In this document: positions 15,417 to 23,650 of the stretch, piece after piece
Position numbering within the stretch: the first letter of the stretch is position 1
Layout of the letters: each line of letters begins with the position of its first letter
Assembly: GCA_028691615.1 (NCBI GenBank)
Contig: JAQUYX010000009.1
Coordinates: 1-38,450, forward strand
Direction: 5' to 3'
DNA: 38,450 nucleotides
Origin: Victivallaceae bacterium
Lineage (GTDB): Bacteria > Verrucomicrobiota > Lentisphaeria > Victivallales > Victivallaceae
Made by a program: the position numbers and the translations under genes
Notes under the pieces: generated by a model
Databases searched by the model: none
What the model was told of the DNA's origin: nothing
Seen by the model: the letters and a program-made list of their open reading frames with translations, nothing else

Positions 15417-17447
15417 TCATTTCGCGGACAAATCCAGAGCCGAAAAATACACCGTTCCGCTGGTCTGGTAGATTCCGATGCTCAAACTCATATAAGTGAC
15501 GTTTTCGAGCACCTGGAAGGTCGTGCCAAGCTTGCGCCAATCGTAACTGCCAAAACGGTCGGCGAAAGTCATACTCTCCTGATTATAATCTTTTTTGTCC
15601 GCCGTCGTCGCGTAGATCTGAAGCTTCACGCCCTTCCAACTTTCCGCGACCGCCTTGACGTCCTCGGCTTTGACCAGCGCCGAAAAACGCACGGTCTTGC
15701 CCCGCACCGCAGCGACAGGCACGACAAACCGCATGGTTTTGCCCTTAGCGTCCGATGATTGCAACCGGATGGCCCCAGTTCCGTTCGGTCCGCCCGAAGG
15801 CAACAGCTCGGCCGCAGCATAATTATCCCAGAGCACCAGAGTCTTCTTGCTCTCCGCCATCGGGCTGAACAGCCGGTGGGCAAACACCTCCTTATTTTCC
15901 GCAGAAGCGGATTGCGGAGCCTTCGCCTCCGACTTGGGACGGACGGGCCGGAGCGGCCCTGCTGCGGAACACTTTCCTTCGACGAGATAAACCCCGACGC
16001 CGTCCGGCGCAATCGAGGCGCTGAAATCCCGGAGCTTCCCCGAGGAAATCGCGCGATCAAGCATGAGATCCTTGACCGTCACCGGCGCGGCGGCGTCCAA
16101 ACCGATCCGTTCATAGGGAATGGAGATTTGGAACTTGCGCAACTCTTTGCCATTGTTCGGCACGACCAGCACCGCCTTGTTGCCCGCGTAACGGGCGTAG
16201 GGCTGAAGCAGATCTTTCTGATCGGTGTCGACCTTGCAGATGTTGGAGTCGCGGTGATCCTCCGGGAAATGCTCAAAGATTTCAGGGAAACTGCGCCGGA
16301 TTCGGATAAGCTTCTTGACCGACTCGAAGAACGCCCGGTTCTCCGGCTTGTCCAGAAGCGTCCAATCAATCTTGTTGTCATACATCCAGGGCGCTTTTTC
16401 CCCGGGTTTCCGGGGCTTTCCGGTCACCGGATTGTTCCACTCCTCCCCGAGGTACCAGAGCGGAATATAGGGCGCGAGAATCGCCTGATACCCGAGGACG
16501 TAAAGTCTTCCCTGCGCCAAATACTGCCGACTGTCGTGACAGGAGATCATATAGGTATAGAAACGCTCCCGCCCGGAGGGGGCTTTGGCGTCGCGCACCC
16601 AAAATTCGTCGCCGGATTTCACCATGTCGACCAGATTCTTCTCCAGAAAAGCGTCCCCGACCCAACGGGGTTTCGCGTGCTGTTCCTGAAGCATGGAAAC
16701 CTGATCGAAATCAAAGACGTTTTTGCGCGCGCTGCCCCATTCGGAGATAAAGACGGTTTTGCGTCCCATCGCGCGAAGGCGCGTTTTGGCCGTTTCGTAA
16801 GGCCCGTATTCGCAATAGAACGGCGCACAGTCACAGCGGAACCCGTCGGCGCCGGTAAGCAAAATCCATTCAACGATCCGCGAGGCAAACCACTCCCGCA
16901 GCTCCGGATTCTTCCAATCGAAGAGCCAGCCGCCGTATTTCTTGATCTCGTCGCCGAACCACTCGGGTTTCTCCCGGCGCAGCGGCGCGTGTTTGCTCGC
17001 CCCCCAGGAGACGACGTCAAAAAAGACACGGATATTGCGTTTATGGGCTTCATCAACGAAATTTTTCAGCGCCTGCCAGCGTTTCGCGGGCTCTTTCTCG
17101 CCGGTAATCCGGGCGTTGACCGTGTGAATTCCGTAGTTGCCGTAATGACTGCCTTCACAGAGCGGCGGAATCCAAACGCCATTGACCCCCATCTCGGCAA
17201 GATGATCGAGAACTTTGGGCATGCCTTTGACCGTCCAATCGGGGGACGCCGAATCGATGCGCACCTCCACCATGATGAGGCTCTTGATCCAATCGACGTG
17301 CTCGCGGGAACCGTCCCGAGAAATCTCATACTGCACCTTGTCGTCGCTTCGGTATTTCGGCAACAGCTGCGAATTATCGATTCCGCCGGCGGCGGCAAGC
17401 GTCGCCACGGCAAAAATTCCCGTCAAAACTCCGAATCGTTCCCGCAT
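15417..17447 (-). CDS. Secreted GH13 (alpha-amylase family) enzyme with C-terminal binding module
   Basis: 676 aa. Signal peptide (about 1-20, GVLTGIFAVATLAAAG) and a GH13 barrel: region I D144-V-V with H153, region II GFRCD (R204, nucleophile D206), region III FISEWG (acid/base E236), region IV CHD (H304, D305). The catalytic triad is complete. Region I lacks the usual Asn-His pair (DVVSWGASKH), so this is a divergent subfamily. After a barrel-end domain and a Pro/Ala/Ser linker (about 490-520) comes a module (about 524-676) nearly the same as the protein encoded next. The enzyme likely acts on alpha-glucans or related sugars outside the cytoplasm. Start ATG 17447 has GGAGG 4-5 nt upstream. 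Only 18 nt separate it from the pilin-like gene. Confidence 0.88.
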   Translation of the reverse strand: MRERFGVLTGIFAVATLAAAGGIDNSQLLPKYRSDDKVQYEISRDGSREHVDWIKSLIMVEVRIDSASPDWTVKGMPKVLDHLAEMGVNGVWIPPLCEGSHYGNYGIHTVNARITGEKEPAKRWQALKNFVDEAHKRNIRVFFDVVSWGASKHAPLRREKPEWFGDEIKKYGGWLFDWKNPELREWFASRIVEWILLTGADGFRCDCAPFYCEYGPYETAKTRLRAMGRKTVFISEWGSARKNVFDFDQVSMLQEQHAKPRWVGDAFLEKNLVDMVKSGDEFWVRDAKAPSGRERFYTYMISCHDSRQYLAQGRLYVLGYQAILAPYIPLWYLGEEWNNPVTGKPRKPGEKAPWMYDNKIDWTLLDKPENRAFFESVKKLIRIRRSFPEIFEHFPEDHRDSNICKVDTDQKDLLQPYARYAGNKAVLVVPNNGKELRKFQISIPYERIGLDAAAPVTVKDLMLDRAISSGKLRDFSASIAPDGVGVYLVEGKCSAAGPLRPVRPKSEAKAPQSASAENKEVFAHRLFSPMAESKKTLVLWDNYAAAELLPSGGPNGTGAIRLQSSDAKGKTMRFVVPVAAVRGKTVRFSALVKAEDVKAVAESWKGVKLQIYATTADKKDYNQESMTFADRFGSYDWRKLGTTFQVLENVTYMSLSIGIYQTSGTVYFSALDLSAK

Positions 17448-17465
17448 AAATCCTCCCGTTTCCCG

Positions 17466-18224
17466 TCAAAGCGTCTGAACTGTGCCTGAGAAATCAAAAT
17501 ACTTGCTGACCTTGTTGGGCAGACTCTGCATCGCCTTGATCTCGGTGGCGGCGGCATGTCCATCCACATACGCCACGTTGCTGCGGCTGGTGTCGTGCCA
17601 CGCCGCCGTATAAGTGGTCTCGGCAGCGGCGCCACCGGTGGCAAAAATCGACATATTCACCCGGGTTGCAGCCTCGTTTCTGCGATTGTCGGCGAGCAGA
17701 ATGGTTTCACTGGTGCTGGACTTGAGCCGTCCGAGAGCGAGAACTCCGGCGTAGGCATTGCTGGCTTCGCTGGCGGCAAACGGCACAAAAATGCGGCCCA
17801 GCCGTCCCGCATAGGACGAATCCATCGCTGCGGTCGTCAGAATACCATAAGATCTCTGACTGGCGCGCAACGGATTTGTGCCAAGATCTGGAATATCCGA
17901 CTTGGGGCAGCGGACAAACGCAGCGGTCGGGACGAGCGTCGATCCGTCACTGCCGACTTTGTTGTCGATATATTTGGCTTTGAGCAGCGTGTAAAGCCAC
18001 GGGTAAGCCGGAGAAAGTTCCTGCTGGGGAACCATATCGCCGTTGTCGTTGCGATAGAACGCGAGCGCGAGACTGCATTGTTTGATGTTGTTGAGACAGG
18101 TGATCGCACGCGCCTTCTCGCGCGCCTGATTCAATGCGGGCAGCAGCATCCCCGCAAGAATTGCGATGATCGCGATCACGACCAAGAGCTCGATCAAAGT
18201 AAAATTGTTCCGTTCCTTTTTCAT
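17466..18224 (-). CDS. Type II/IV pilin-like secreted protein
   Basis: 252 aa. MKKERNN then [16 protein letters not shown], the class III signal with E5 in the mature protein, followed by [22 protein letters not shown], the usual first helix. The C-terminal part carries a variant of the H-x9-DG motif ([17 protein letters not shown], here with ten residues between His and Asp-Gly) common in planctomycete and Lentisphaera pseudopilin-like families. The residue before the cleavage site is Asn rather than Gly. It is probably processed by a prepilin peptidase such as the one at 3746-4603. It is the first gene before the GH13 enzyme (18-nt gap), so a role on the surface in glycan handling is inferred, not shown. 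A GGAGAAGGA-type ribosome site precedes ATG 18224. Confidence 0.88.
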   Translation of the reverse strand: MKKERNNFTLIELLVVIAIIAILAGMLLPALNQAREKARAITCLNNIKQCSLALAFYRNDNGDMVPQQELSPAYPWLYTLLKAKYIDNKVGSDGSTLVPTAAFVRCPKSDIPDLGTNPLRASQRSYGILTTAAMDSSYAGRLGRIFVPFAASEASNAYAGVLALGRLKSSTSETILLADNRRNEAATRVNMSIFATGGAAAETTYTAAWHDTSRSNVAYVDGHAAATEIKAMQSLPNKVSKYFDFSGTVQTL

Positions 18225-18362
18225 CTTTCCTTCTCCTTTTGTTTTTCTAACGGTTTGCTTCTCAATGCTTCCTCACTGTGTCAACTTGCGTATCCAAAAT
18301 CATTCAATTCCCTACCACCAAAAACAGCCTCGCGGTCCTTTCCGCCCGCAAAAAAATGTTCC

Positions 18363-19400
18363 TTATGCAAGAATAAAGTTATCCGAATCGCGGATTAGCC
18401 GCGCCGGGATTCCCACATCGGAAAAGAGTGCCTGCTCCCCCTGAAGTTTACGTTTCAAAATCCCGACGGCCGCCCGAATCTCCGCAGACCGGTCAGCCTC
18501 AATGCGGAAACCGGGCCAATTGCGGTCGGAATTGCGCTGATTCCGGAAAATCCAAAAAATCTTTCGCACCCGCTCCTCCCCGTAAAGATCGCCGAGAATG
18601 CTCCGCAACGGAGGCAGCAGCAGCGGATAAGTGACGATCCAATCGGGACACTTGCGTGCAAAAACCGCTTTGTTTTTTTCAAAAAACCCTTCGTTGAACA
18701 ACGGATCCTCCTGCGATCCGAATTCCAGTCGGATCCGCTGCGCGCGCTGCAACACCATCAGAAACGTGTCCCGGGAATTTTCCGGCATCGCCGACCACAC
18801 ATGGATCGCCCCGTCGCGTCCCCATAGTTCCTGCAACTTCTCCAGAATTTTCGTGCAGTCCGGATAGACGTTGGTCGCGCCCTCCGCATACAACCCCAAA
18901 TTGACCGTCGGCATCAGCGACGACGCGGCGCGCACCGCGAAATCCCGGCAGCCGAAGGAGATCGCACCGTCAAGATAGTTATGCGCCAACACCGATCTTG
19001 CCTCCGCTTCGGAGGTAATTTGTCCGGTCACCGTCCGCACGTTCCATCCGGTCGTCGCCAGTTCCTGATAGAAACAGGTCAACTCGCGCTGAATCTCCGG
19101 CGTATAATAAAACAAATTGCAGTCGAGCACCATCAGTCCGATCAGCGGCGCGCCGTTACAGCCGATGCAAGCCTTGGGATTGGTGAATGTCCCGGATCCG
19201 CGCCGGGTCAAAAGATACCCATCCTGCGTCAGTTTTTCCAAAGCGATGCGCACGGTGGAACGGGCGATTCCGAACTCCTGGGCAAATTCATTCGACGAGG
19301 GAATCCGGATGGATTGCTCCCCCGCGCGATAGAGAATGGACATGACCCGATACCAGATCTTCTGAACTTCGGTCACTGTTTGTGGCGCCTTTTTCCGCAT
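18363..19400 (-). CDS. GntR-family transcriptional regulator with sugar-sensor-like C-terminus
   Basis: 345 aa. Winged helix of the GntR type at about 8-75 (IRIPSSNEFAQEFGIARSTVRIALEKLTQDGYLLTRRGSGTF), then about 260 residues beginning IGLMVLDCNLFYYTPEIQRE, the layout of a LacI/periplasmic-binding-like effector domain (NYLDGAISFG and PTVNLGLY match its core strands). It probably senses a sugar and controls the pilin/GH13/module genes immediately downstream (139-nt gap), and perhaps itself. Start ATG 19400 has GGAGG 12 nt upstream. Confidence 0.88.
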   Translation of the reverse strand: MRKKAPQTVTEVQKIWYRVMSILYRAGEQSIRIPSSNEFAQEFGIARSTVRIALEKLTQDGYLLTRRGSGTFTNPKACIGCNGAPLIGLMVLDCNLFYYTPEIQRELTCFYQELATTGWNVRTVTGQITSEAEARSVLAHNYLDGAISFGCRDFAVRAASSLMPTVNLGLYAEGATNVYPDCTKILEKLQELWGRDGAIHVWSAMPENSRDTFLMVLQRAQRIRLEFGSQEDPLFNEGFFEKNKAVFARKCPDWIVTYPLLLPPLRSILGDLYGEERVRKIFWIFRNQRNSDRNWPGFRIEADRSAEIRAAVGILKRKLQGEQALFSDVGIPARLIRDSDNFILA

Positions 19401-19451
19401 CAGGACGTCGATCCTCCGTCTTTATAAAACCAACCATCGGCCAACTTTAAT

Positions 19452-19480
19452 ATTATATCACGAAACCGGGCGATTGTCAA
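19452..19480 (-). promoter_or_regulatory. Consensus sigma70 promoter of the gntR gene
   Basis: Minus strand: TTGACA (19480-19475), 17-bp spacer, TATAAT (19457-19452), a perfect match to the consensus in both boxes. It lies about 50 bp from the start codon. A promoter this strong in front of a repressor suggests that it is itself repressed. Confidence 0.85.
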
Positions 19481-19490
19481 GAGGCAGGGC

Positions 19491-19526
19491 AAAAAAAACG
19501 GCAGTTTAGCGGGCGAGGACATGCCG
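19491..19526 (-). terminator. Possible terminator of the araC-type gene
   Basis: CGGCA (19522-19526 on the transcribed strand) pairs with TGCCG (19499-19503) and is followed by eight T. The 5-bp stem is short and its loop contains the stop codon, so efficiency is doubtful. Confidence 0.35.
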
Positions 19527-20288
19527 GGCGCGATAAGCCCCCGGAGACATTCCACTGGACGCGCGAAATCTGCGATGAAACCCTTCCACCGATTCAAAAC
19601 CGCATTCCGCGGCAATCTCTTTGACCGGGAGCCGCCCCTCCACCAACAGCAGCCGCGCCTGTCCCAGACGCTTTTCCAGCGCGTATTGATAAGGGGATTT
19701 GCCAAGGTATCTGCGGAACAGCCGGAAAAGATTCGGTTCGCTCGTTCCCGCGCGAGTTGCCGCCACTTTGATCGGAAGTGCCGGATTTTTTTCCAGCAGA
19801 GCGACCGCCCGGCGCAGCGAAGCGGGAAATCCCAGCTCCCCGGTCGCGGCGGATTCATCCGGTTCGAGCATCTGCCGAAGCAAAGTATAATAGCAGTAAT
19901 TCGACAGAACTTGCGGTGCAAGTCTTTCTCCATGATATAGTTTTAGACACTCCTCAGCGAATCCTTCCGGATCTCCGGCGCCGCACCACGTGCGCACACG
20001 CGGAAAAATCCGCTCCGGCGGCTCCCCGTCAAAACGGAAAGTAACGCATCGATAAGGATTCTCCGGCGGAGTCCGGCAGATGGTCTGTTCCCCGGGCCAA
20101 TGCCAGAAGATGGTTCCGCGCCCGAAGAGACGACCGTCCGCGGCGGAGGGGAAATACACCTGCCCCCCGGTCAACAGTTCGACCAGCGTCCGCCCCGGCG
20201 GAATCGTCACCGGAACAATTTCGCGATCCGACGGTGCGACATACACCCCCACGGAATCGAGCTTCGGCAGATAAGAATTAAAATCCAT
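19506..20288 (-). CDS. AraC-family transcriptional regulator
   Basis: 260 aa. An N-terminal cupin-like sensing domain (about 15-90, IPPGRTLVELLTGGQVYFPSA) is followed by the AraC double helix-turn-helix: first unit around LPIKVAATRAGTSEPNLFRLFRRYLGKSP, second around LPVKEIAAECGFESVEGFHRRFRASSGMSPGAYR. It is divergent from the sugar isomerase/dehydrogenase pair and is probably its activator, responding to a sugar. ATG 20288 is chosen over the upstream TTG at 20300; neither has a clear ribosome-binding site. Two TCAATT-containing repeats 20 bp apart lie just upstream. Confidence 0.88.
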   Translation of the reverse strand: MDFNSYLPKLDSVGVYVAPSDREIVPVTIPPGRTLVELLTGGQVYFPSAADGRLFGRGTIFWHWPGEQTICRTPPENPYRCVTFRFDGEPPERIFPRVRTWCGAGDPEGFAEECLKLYHGERLAPQVLSNYCYYTLLRQMLEPDESAATGELGFPASLRRAVALLEKNPALPIKVAATRAGTSEPNLFRLFRRYLGKSPYQYALEKRLGQARLLLVEGRLPVKEIAAECGFESVEGFHRRFRASSGMSPGAYRARHVLAR

Positions 20289-20295
20289 AGCAAAA

Positions 20296-20349
20296 GTCAA
20301 TTTTTGATTGTTTTGGTCAATTGCAAAAAAGAATTCATGGAGATATACT
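20296..20349 (+). promoter_or_regulatory. AraC-type operator and promoter of the isomerase operon
   Basis: Direct repeats GTCAATT at 20296-20302 and 20316-20322, 20 bp apart, about two helical turns as AraC-type dimers require. The second overlaps the -35 TTGCAA (20321-20326), followed by a 17-bp spacer and -10 TATACT (20344-20349). This is the position expected of a class II activator site. Confidence 0.55.
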
Positions 20350-20418
20350 AAACATTACGGAATAACTTTTGCAAGGAGCAAAAGGTTGTCAACGCAAAAA
20401 AAGGGAGTTTTTTCCATC

Positions 20419-21216
20419 ATGAAACCAATCGCCGTGCAACTTTACAGTCTCCGGGAATACTCGAAGGACGATTTTGTCGGAGTCATCCGCAAAGTCGCCG
20501 CCATCGGCTACAAAGGCGTGGAGCCGGCCGGATTTTACAATCTCACCCCCGCGGAATTCAAGCGGATCGCCGACGATCTCGGATTGAAGATTTACAGCAG
20601 CCACACCCCGTGGTGCCGCACGACTGACGACGTCGCAGCCGCGATCGACATGGCCGGCGTTCTCGGACTGGACCGGGTCGTATGCGGTTATGGTCCCGAT
20701 GATTTTGCCGATATGGACGCGATCAAGCGCACCGCCGACAAGGTCAACGCCATCGGTGAAAAAATTCGCGAGGCGGGATTGATCCTCTTCCAGCACAATC
20801 ACGATTTTGAGTTTCAGAAGATCGACGGACGGCTCAAATACGAAATCTATGCGGAGCTGGCCACGGAGGTCAAATTCCAGATCGACGCTTTCTGGTCGGC
20901 CAATTTTGGAAAGAACGATCCGGCCGAGATGGTTCGGAAATTTGCGTCCCGGATGGTTTCCATTCACATCAAGGACGGCGTCCTGGCCAAAAACGACGCG
21001 CCGTTCCGCACGGTCAACGGCACTTTGGATCGGAAAGTCGATCTGCGCCCGCTCGGACAGGGCGACATGGACATCAAGTCGGTCGTCAAGGCCATGCCTG
21101 ACACGGTCAACAGCGTGGTCGTGGAGCTGGATTATTGCTCGGTTGAAATGTTCCGGGCGATTGAAGAGAGCTACCGCTATATGACGGAAAACGGTCTTGC
21201 GCAAGGAAACAAATAA
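20419..21216 (+). CDS. Sugar phosphate isomerase/epimerase (AP endonuclease 2 fold)
   Basis: 265 aa TIM barrel of the xylose-isomerase-like family. Recognisable elements: N-terminal IAVQLYSLREY, GYKGVEPAGFY (metal-ligand Glu), LFQHNHDFEF, FQIDAFW (metal-ligand Asp), SIHIKDG (His), and VVELDYC (Glu). Members interconvert ketoses or inositol derivatives; substrate not inferable. The dehydrogenase starts two bases after its stop codon, so they likely act in one pathway. ATG 20419 matches the family start, with GGGAG 11 nt upstream. A TTG at 20386, in frame and 7 nt after a perfect AAGGAG, would add 11 residues and cannot be excluded. Confidence 0.85.
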   Translation: MKPIAVQLYSLREYSKDDFVGVIRKVAAIGYKGVEPAGFYNLTPAEFKRIADDLGLKIYSSHTPWCRTTDDVAAAIDMAGVLGLDRVVCGYGPDDFADMDAIKRTADKVNAIGEKIREAGLILFQHNHDFEFQKIDGRLKYEIYAELATEVKFQIDAFWSANFGKNDPAEMVRKFASRMVSIHIKDGVLAKNDAPFRTVNGTLDRKVDLRPLGQGDMDIKSVVKAMPDTVNSVVVELDYCSVEMFRAIEESYRYMTENGLAQGNK

Positions 21217-21217
21217 C

Positions 21218-22324
21218 ATGGCTCAGATTCCCAAAGTCAAAATCGGAGTCATCGGTTGCGGGATGATCTCCAGCACTTATTTCAACGCGGCCAAACGCTT
21301 TGAAATTCTTGACGTGGTCGCTTGCGCGGACATTAAGCCGGAAGCGTCGCAGAAGAGCAGCGAACTCTTCAACGTTCCGGCCATGCCGGTGGCGGATCTG
21401 CTCGCTCGCAAGGATGTCGAAATCGTCCTCAACCTCACTCCGCCGAAAGAGCACAGCAAAGTTGCGCTGGCGACGCTTGCCGCAGGGAAACACGCATACA
21501 GCGAGAAGCCCTTCGGCGTCGACATGGCGGATGCCTCGAAGGTTGTGGCACTGGCGAAAAAGAACCACCTGATGCTCGGTTGCGCCCCGGACACGTTTCT
21601 GGGGGGCGGGCAGCAGACGGCTCGGAAGATTCTTGATGACGGCTGGATCGGCAAACCGATCGCCGGGACCGCGATGGTCTTGGGGCGCGGGCCGGAAAAA
21701 TGGGCGCATGCGCCATTCTTCTATGATTATGGAGCCGGTCCGATGTTGGATCTGGGTCCATACTACATCACCAGTCTGGTCAATTTGCTCGGTCCGGCGA
21801 AGCGAGTGACGGCGGTCACGCTCAAGGGGTCGGAGGAGCGCGTTGGCGGACCGGAGACGGAGCCGCGTGTTTACCCGGTGAATGTGACCACACATTTAAG
21901 CGGCATGGTGGAATTTTGCTGCGGCGCGGTGATCACAGTGATTACCAGTTTTGAGGTTTACAAGCACGGTCACACCAATCCGATTGAAATCTACGGAACG
22001 GAAGGAACGCTGGCAGTCCCCGATCCGAATACCTTCGGCGGACCGGTCAAGGTGTTCCGCAACGGGTACGAGGGTTTTGTCGAAGCGCCGCTGTCGCACA
22101 TCTACACTGCGAATTCCCGGAGCATTGGAGCTGCGGACATGGCCTATGCGTTGCGCAGCAAGCGTAAATTCCGTGCCTGCGGCGAATTGGCGTACCATGT
22201 GCTGGAAGTCATGCTGGCGTTTGACAAATCGAGCAAGGAAGGCCGTCCGGTCGATTTGACCACCACGTGCGAACGTCCGGCTCCGTTGCCGTTGAATCTG
22301 GAAGACGGCTTCCTGGACGAATAA
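21218..22324 (+). CDS. GFO/IDH/MocA-family oxidoreductase
   Basis: 368 aa NAD(P)-dependent sugar dehydrogenase. Rossmann loop VKIGVIGCGMIS at the N-terminus, then ADIKPE (end of strand 2), NLTPPKEHSKVALATLAAGKHAYSEKPFG with the EKP motif whose Lys is catalytic, and a beta-sheet domain with ML-DLGPYYITSL. It is translated right after the isomerase (AAGGA before ATG 21218) and probably oxidises or reduces the same sugar intermediate. A terminator follows the gene. Confidence 0.92.
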   Translation: MAQIPKVKIGVIGCGMISSTYFNAAKRFEILDVVACADIKPEASQKSSELFNVPAMPVADLLARKDVEIVLNLTPPKEHSKVALATLAAGKHAYSEKPFGVDMADASKVVALAKKNHLMLGCAPDTFLGGGQQTARKILDDGWIGKPIAGTAMVLGRGPEKWAHAPFFYDYGAGPMLDLGPYYITSLVNLLGPAKRVTAVTLKGSEERVGGPETEPRVYPVNVTTHLSGMVEFCCGAVITVITSFEVYKHGHTNPIEIYGTEGTLAVPDPNTFGGPVKVFRNGYEGFVEAPLSHIYTANSRSIGAADMAYALRSKRKFRACGELAYHVLEVMLAFDKSSKEGRPVDLTTTCERPAPLPLNLEDGFLDE

Positions 22325-22332
22325 AAACAAAA

Positions 22333-22361
22333 GACACGACGCGAATTTTATCAGTGCCGTC
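22333..22361 (+). repeat. Half-element remnant related to the 171-bp repeat
   Basis: 29 bp starting GACACGACGCG and ending TCAGTGCCGTC match the right end of the 171-bp units (24 of 29 by eye). No left end is visible nearby. It begins 9 bp after the dehydrogenase stop codon and abuts the terminator. Confidence 0.55.
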
Positions 22362-22363
22362 CC

Positions 22364-22406
22364 AAAAGTGAAGTTCCGCTTTTTTCTGGCGGACTTCACT
22401 TTTTTT
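22364..22406 (+). terminator. Rho-independent terminator of the isomerase-dehydrogenase operon
   Basis: Left arm AAAAGTGAAGTTCCGC (22364-22379) pairs with GCGGACTTCACTTTT (22389-22403) with one bulged base, a 9-nt loop and a run of T after the stem. Confidence 0.85.
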
Positions 22407-22408
22407 GT

Positions 22409-22437
22409 TTGCGCCACAGAGAAACGCGGATTATATT
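22409..22437 (+). promoter_or_regulatory. Predicted promoter of the DUF3089 lipoprotein gene
   Basis: -35 TTGCGC (22409-22414, weak), 17-bp spacer, -10 TATATT (22432-22437). It lies just after the terminator of the previous operon and 53 bp before the start codon. Confidence 0.45.
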
Positions 22438-22489
22438 GTAAGGGTGTATTTTTTCGTCTGAGATTACCCAAGCAGGAGAAGAGACTGAG

Positions 22490-23614
22490 ATGAGTAAAAA
22501 GATCAATTTTCTGTTCTTGTTTCTGTCGTTGCTTCTCCTGGCTTTGTTTTCCGGCTGCCGCTCCGCTGCGCCGGTCGCGCTGGATTACGCAGACCGCGCG
22601 AACTGGGCAATCCTTGAAGAGACGGACAATACGGCGAAAGCGGACGGATTCGATCTATTTTACATCTATCCGACGCTCGCCTCCAGCAAAAACACCGCGC
22701 TGATGGACTGGAACACGCCTGCCGTCCGCGACAACGCAATGCGTTTCATCCGCGCGCAGACCGGAATCTTCGGCGGCCGCCCCCGCGTGTTTGTGCCCAA
22801 AGTCCGCCAGCTCGAAATCGGCCGTTCCATGACAATTCTTCAGAAACGCGATCCGAGGCATGTCGAAGAAACGGCCTTGTCCAGTGGCATCGCCGATGCG
22901 CGCGCCGCACTGACCTACTACCTGCGCAATCTGCGCGGCAAAGACCGCCCCTACATTCTTATGGGCCACAGTCAAGGCGCCATGAATCTTTATCAGGCGA
23001 TCAAACAAATCCCCGACCTCTCGGAATCGAATGGATTTGTCGCGGCATACCTTCCGGGCCTCCCGCTGGTGACCACGCAACAGTTTGCCGAAGATTTCCG
23101 CAACCGCCCCATCGCTCCGGGAAAAACCGAAACGGACCTTGGCGTCGTTCTGATCTGGAATACGCAAGGAAGTGAAAGTGGCAATACCATCTTCACCGGC
23201 CCCGGAGTCTGCTGCATCAATCCGCTCAACTGGCGCACCGATGCCGTGCCCGCGCCCGCCAGTGCCAATCTCGGTGCGATCTTCTACAATCGACACGCGA
23301 AATCCCAGAAGAAAGCATTCACCCGGGCTGCCAATTTCTGCGGGGCAACCGTTGATCCGGCAAAAGGCGCACTCATCGTCGATCTCCCCGTCAAAAGCAA
23401 ATTCGACTCTTTCGGGCGCATGGGGCTTGGCGTATTTCACGGCTTCGACGTCTGGTTCTTTGCGGAAAACATCCGCGCCAACGCGGAAAAACGCGTTCAA
23501 GTATGGCGCGACGCGCAAGCACAACGCGACATGAAAGCACTCCGTCCCGGCGCGGCTCACTCAAATACGGTTCCAAGTTTACCGCAATCCGGTCTTGAAA
23601 AAAATACGCGATAA
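22490..23614 (+). CDS. DUF3089 family alpha/beta-hydrolase lipoprotein
   Basis: 374 aa. Leader MSKKINFLFLFLSLLLLALF with lipobox FSGC (Cys 23), so it is membrane anchored outside the cytoplasm. FDLFYIYPT and the nucleophile elbow ILMGHSQGAMNL are hallmarks of the DUF3089 hydrolases; the length fits. Substrate unknown; an esterase or lipase activity is likely from the fold. Cysteines near the middle and C-terminal part (PGVCCINPLNW) are family features. GGAG lies 11 nt before ATG 22490. It is a single-gene unit; the next promoter overlaps its stop codon. Confidence 0.82.
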   Translation: MSKKINFLFLFLSLLLLALFSGCRSAAPVALDYADRANWAILEETDNTAKADGFDLFYIYPTLASSKNTALMDWNTPAVRDNAMRFIRAQTGIFGGRPRVFVPKVRQLEIGRSMTILQKRDPRHVEETALSSGIADARAALTYYLRNLRGKDRPYILMGHSQGAMNLYQAIKQIPDLSESNGFVAAYLPGLPLVTTQQFAEDFRNRPIAPGKTETDLGVVLIWNTQGSESGNTIFTGPGVCCINPLNWRTDAVPAPASANLGAIFYNRHAKSQKKAFTRAANFCGATVDPAKGALIVDLPVKSKFDSFGRMGLGVFHGFDVWFFAENIRANAEKRVQVWRDAQAQRDMKALRPGAAHSNTVPSLPQSGLEKNTR

Positions 23615-23623
23615 GATTATATT
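23595..23623 (+). promoter_or_regulatory. Predicted promoter of the pgpH-ybeY operon
   Basis: -35 TTGAAA (23595-23600), 17-bp spacer, -10 TATATT (23618-23623). It overlaps the last codons and stop of the DUF3089 gene and sits 28 bp before the HD-protein start. Confidence 0.65.
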
Positions 23624-23650
23624 ATGCGCTAATTCAAGGATATTTTTATT

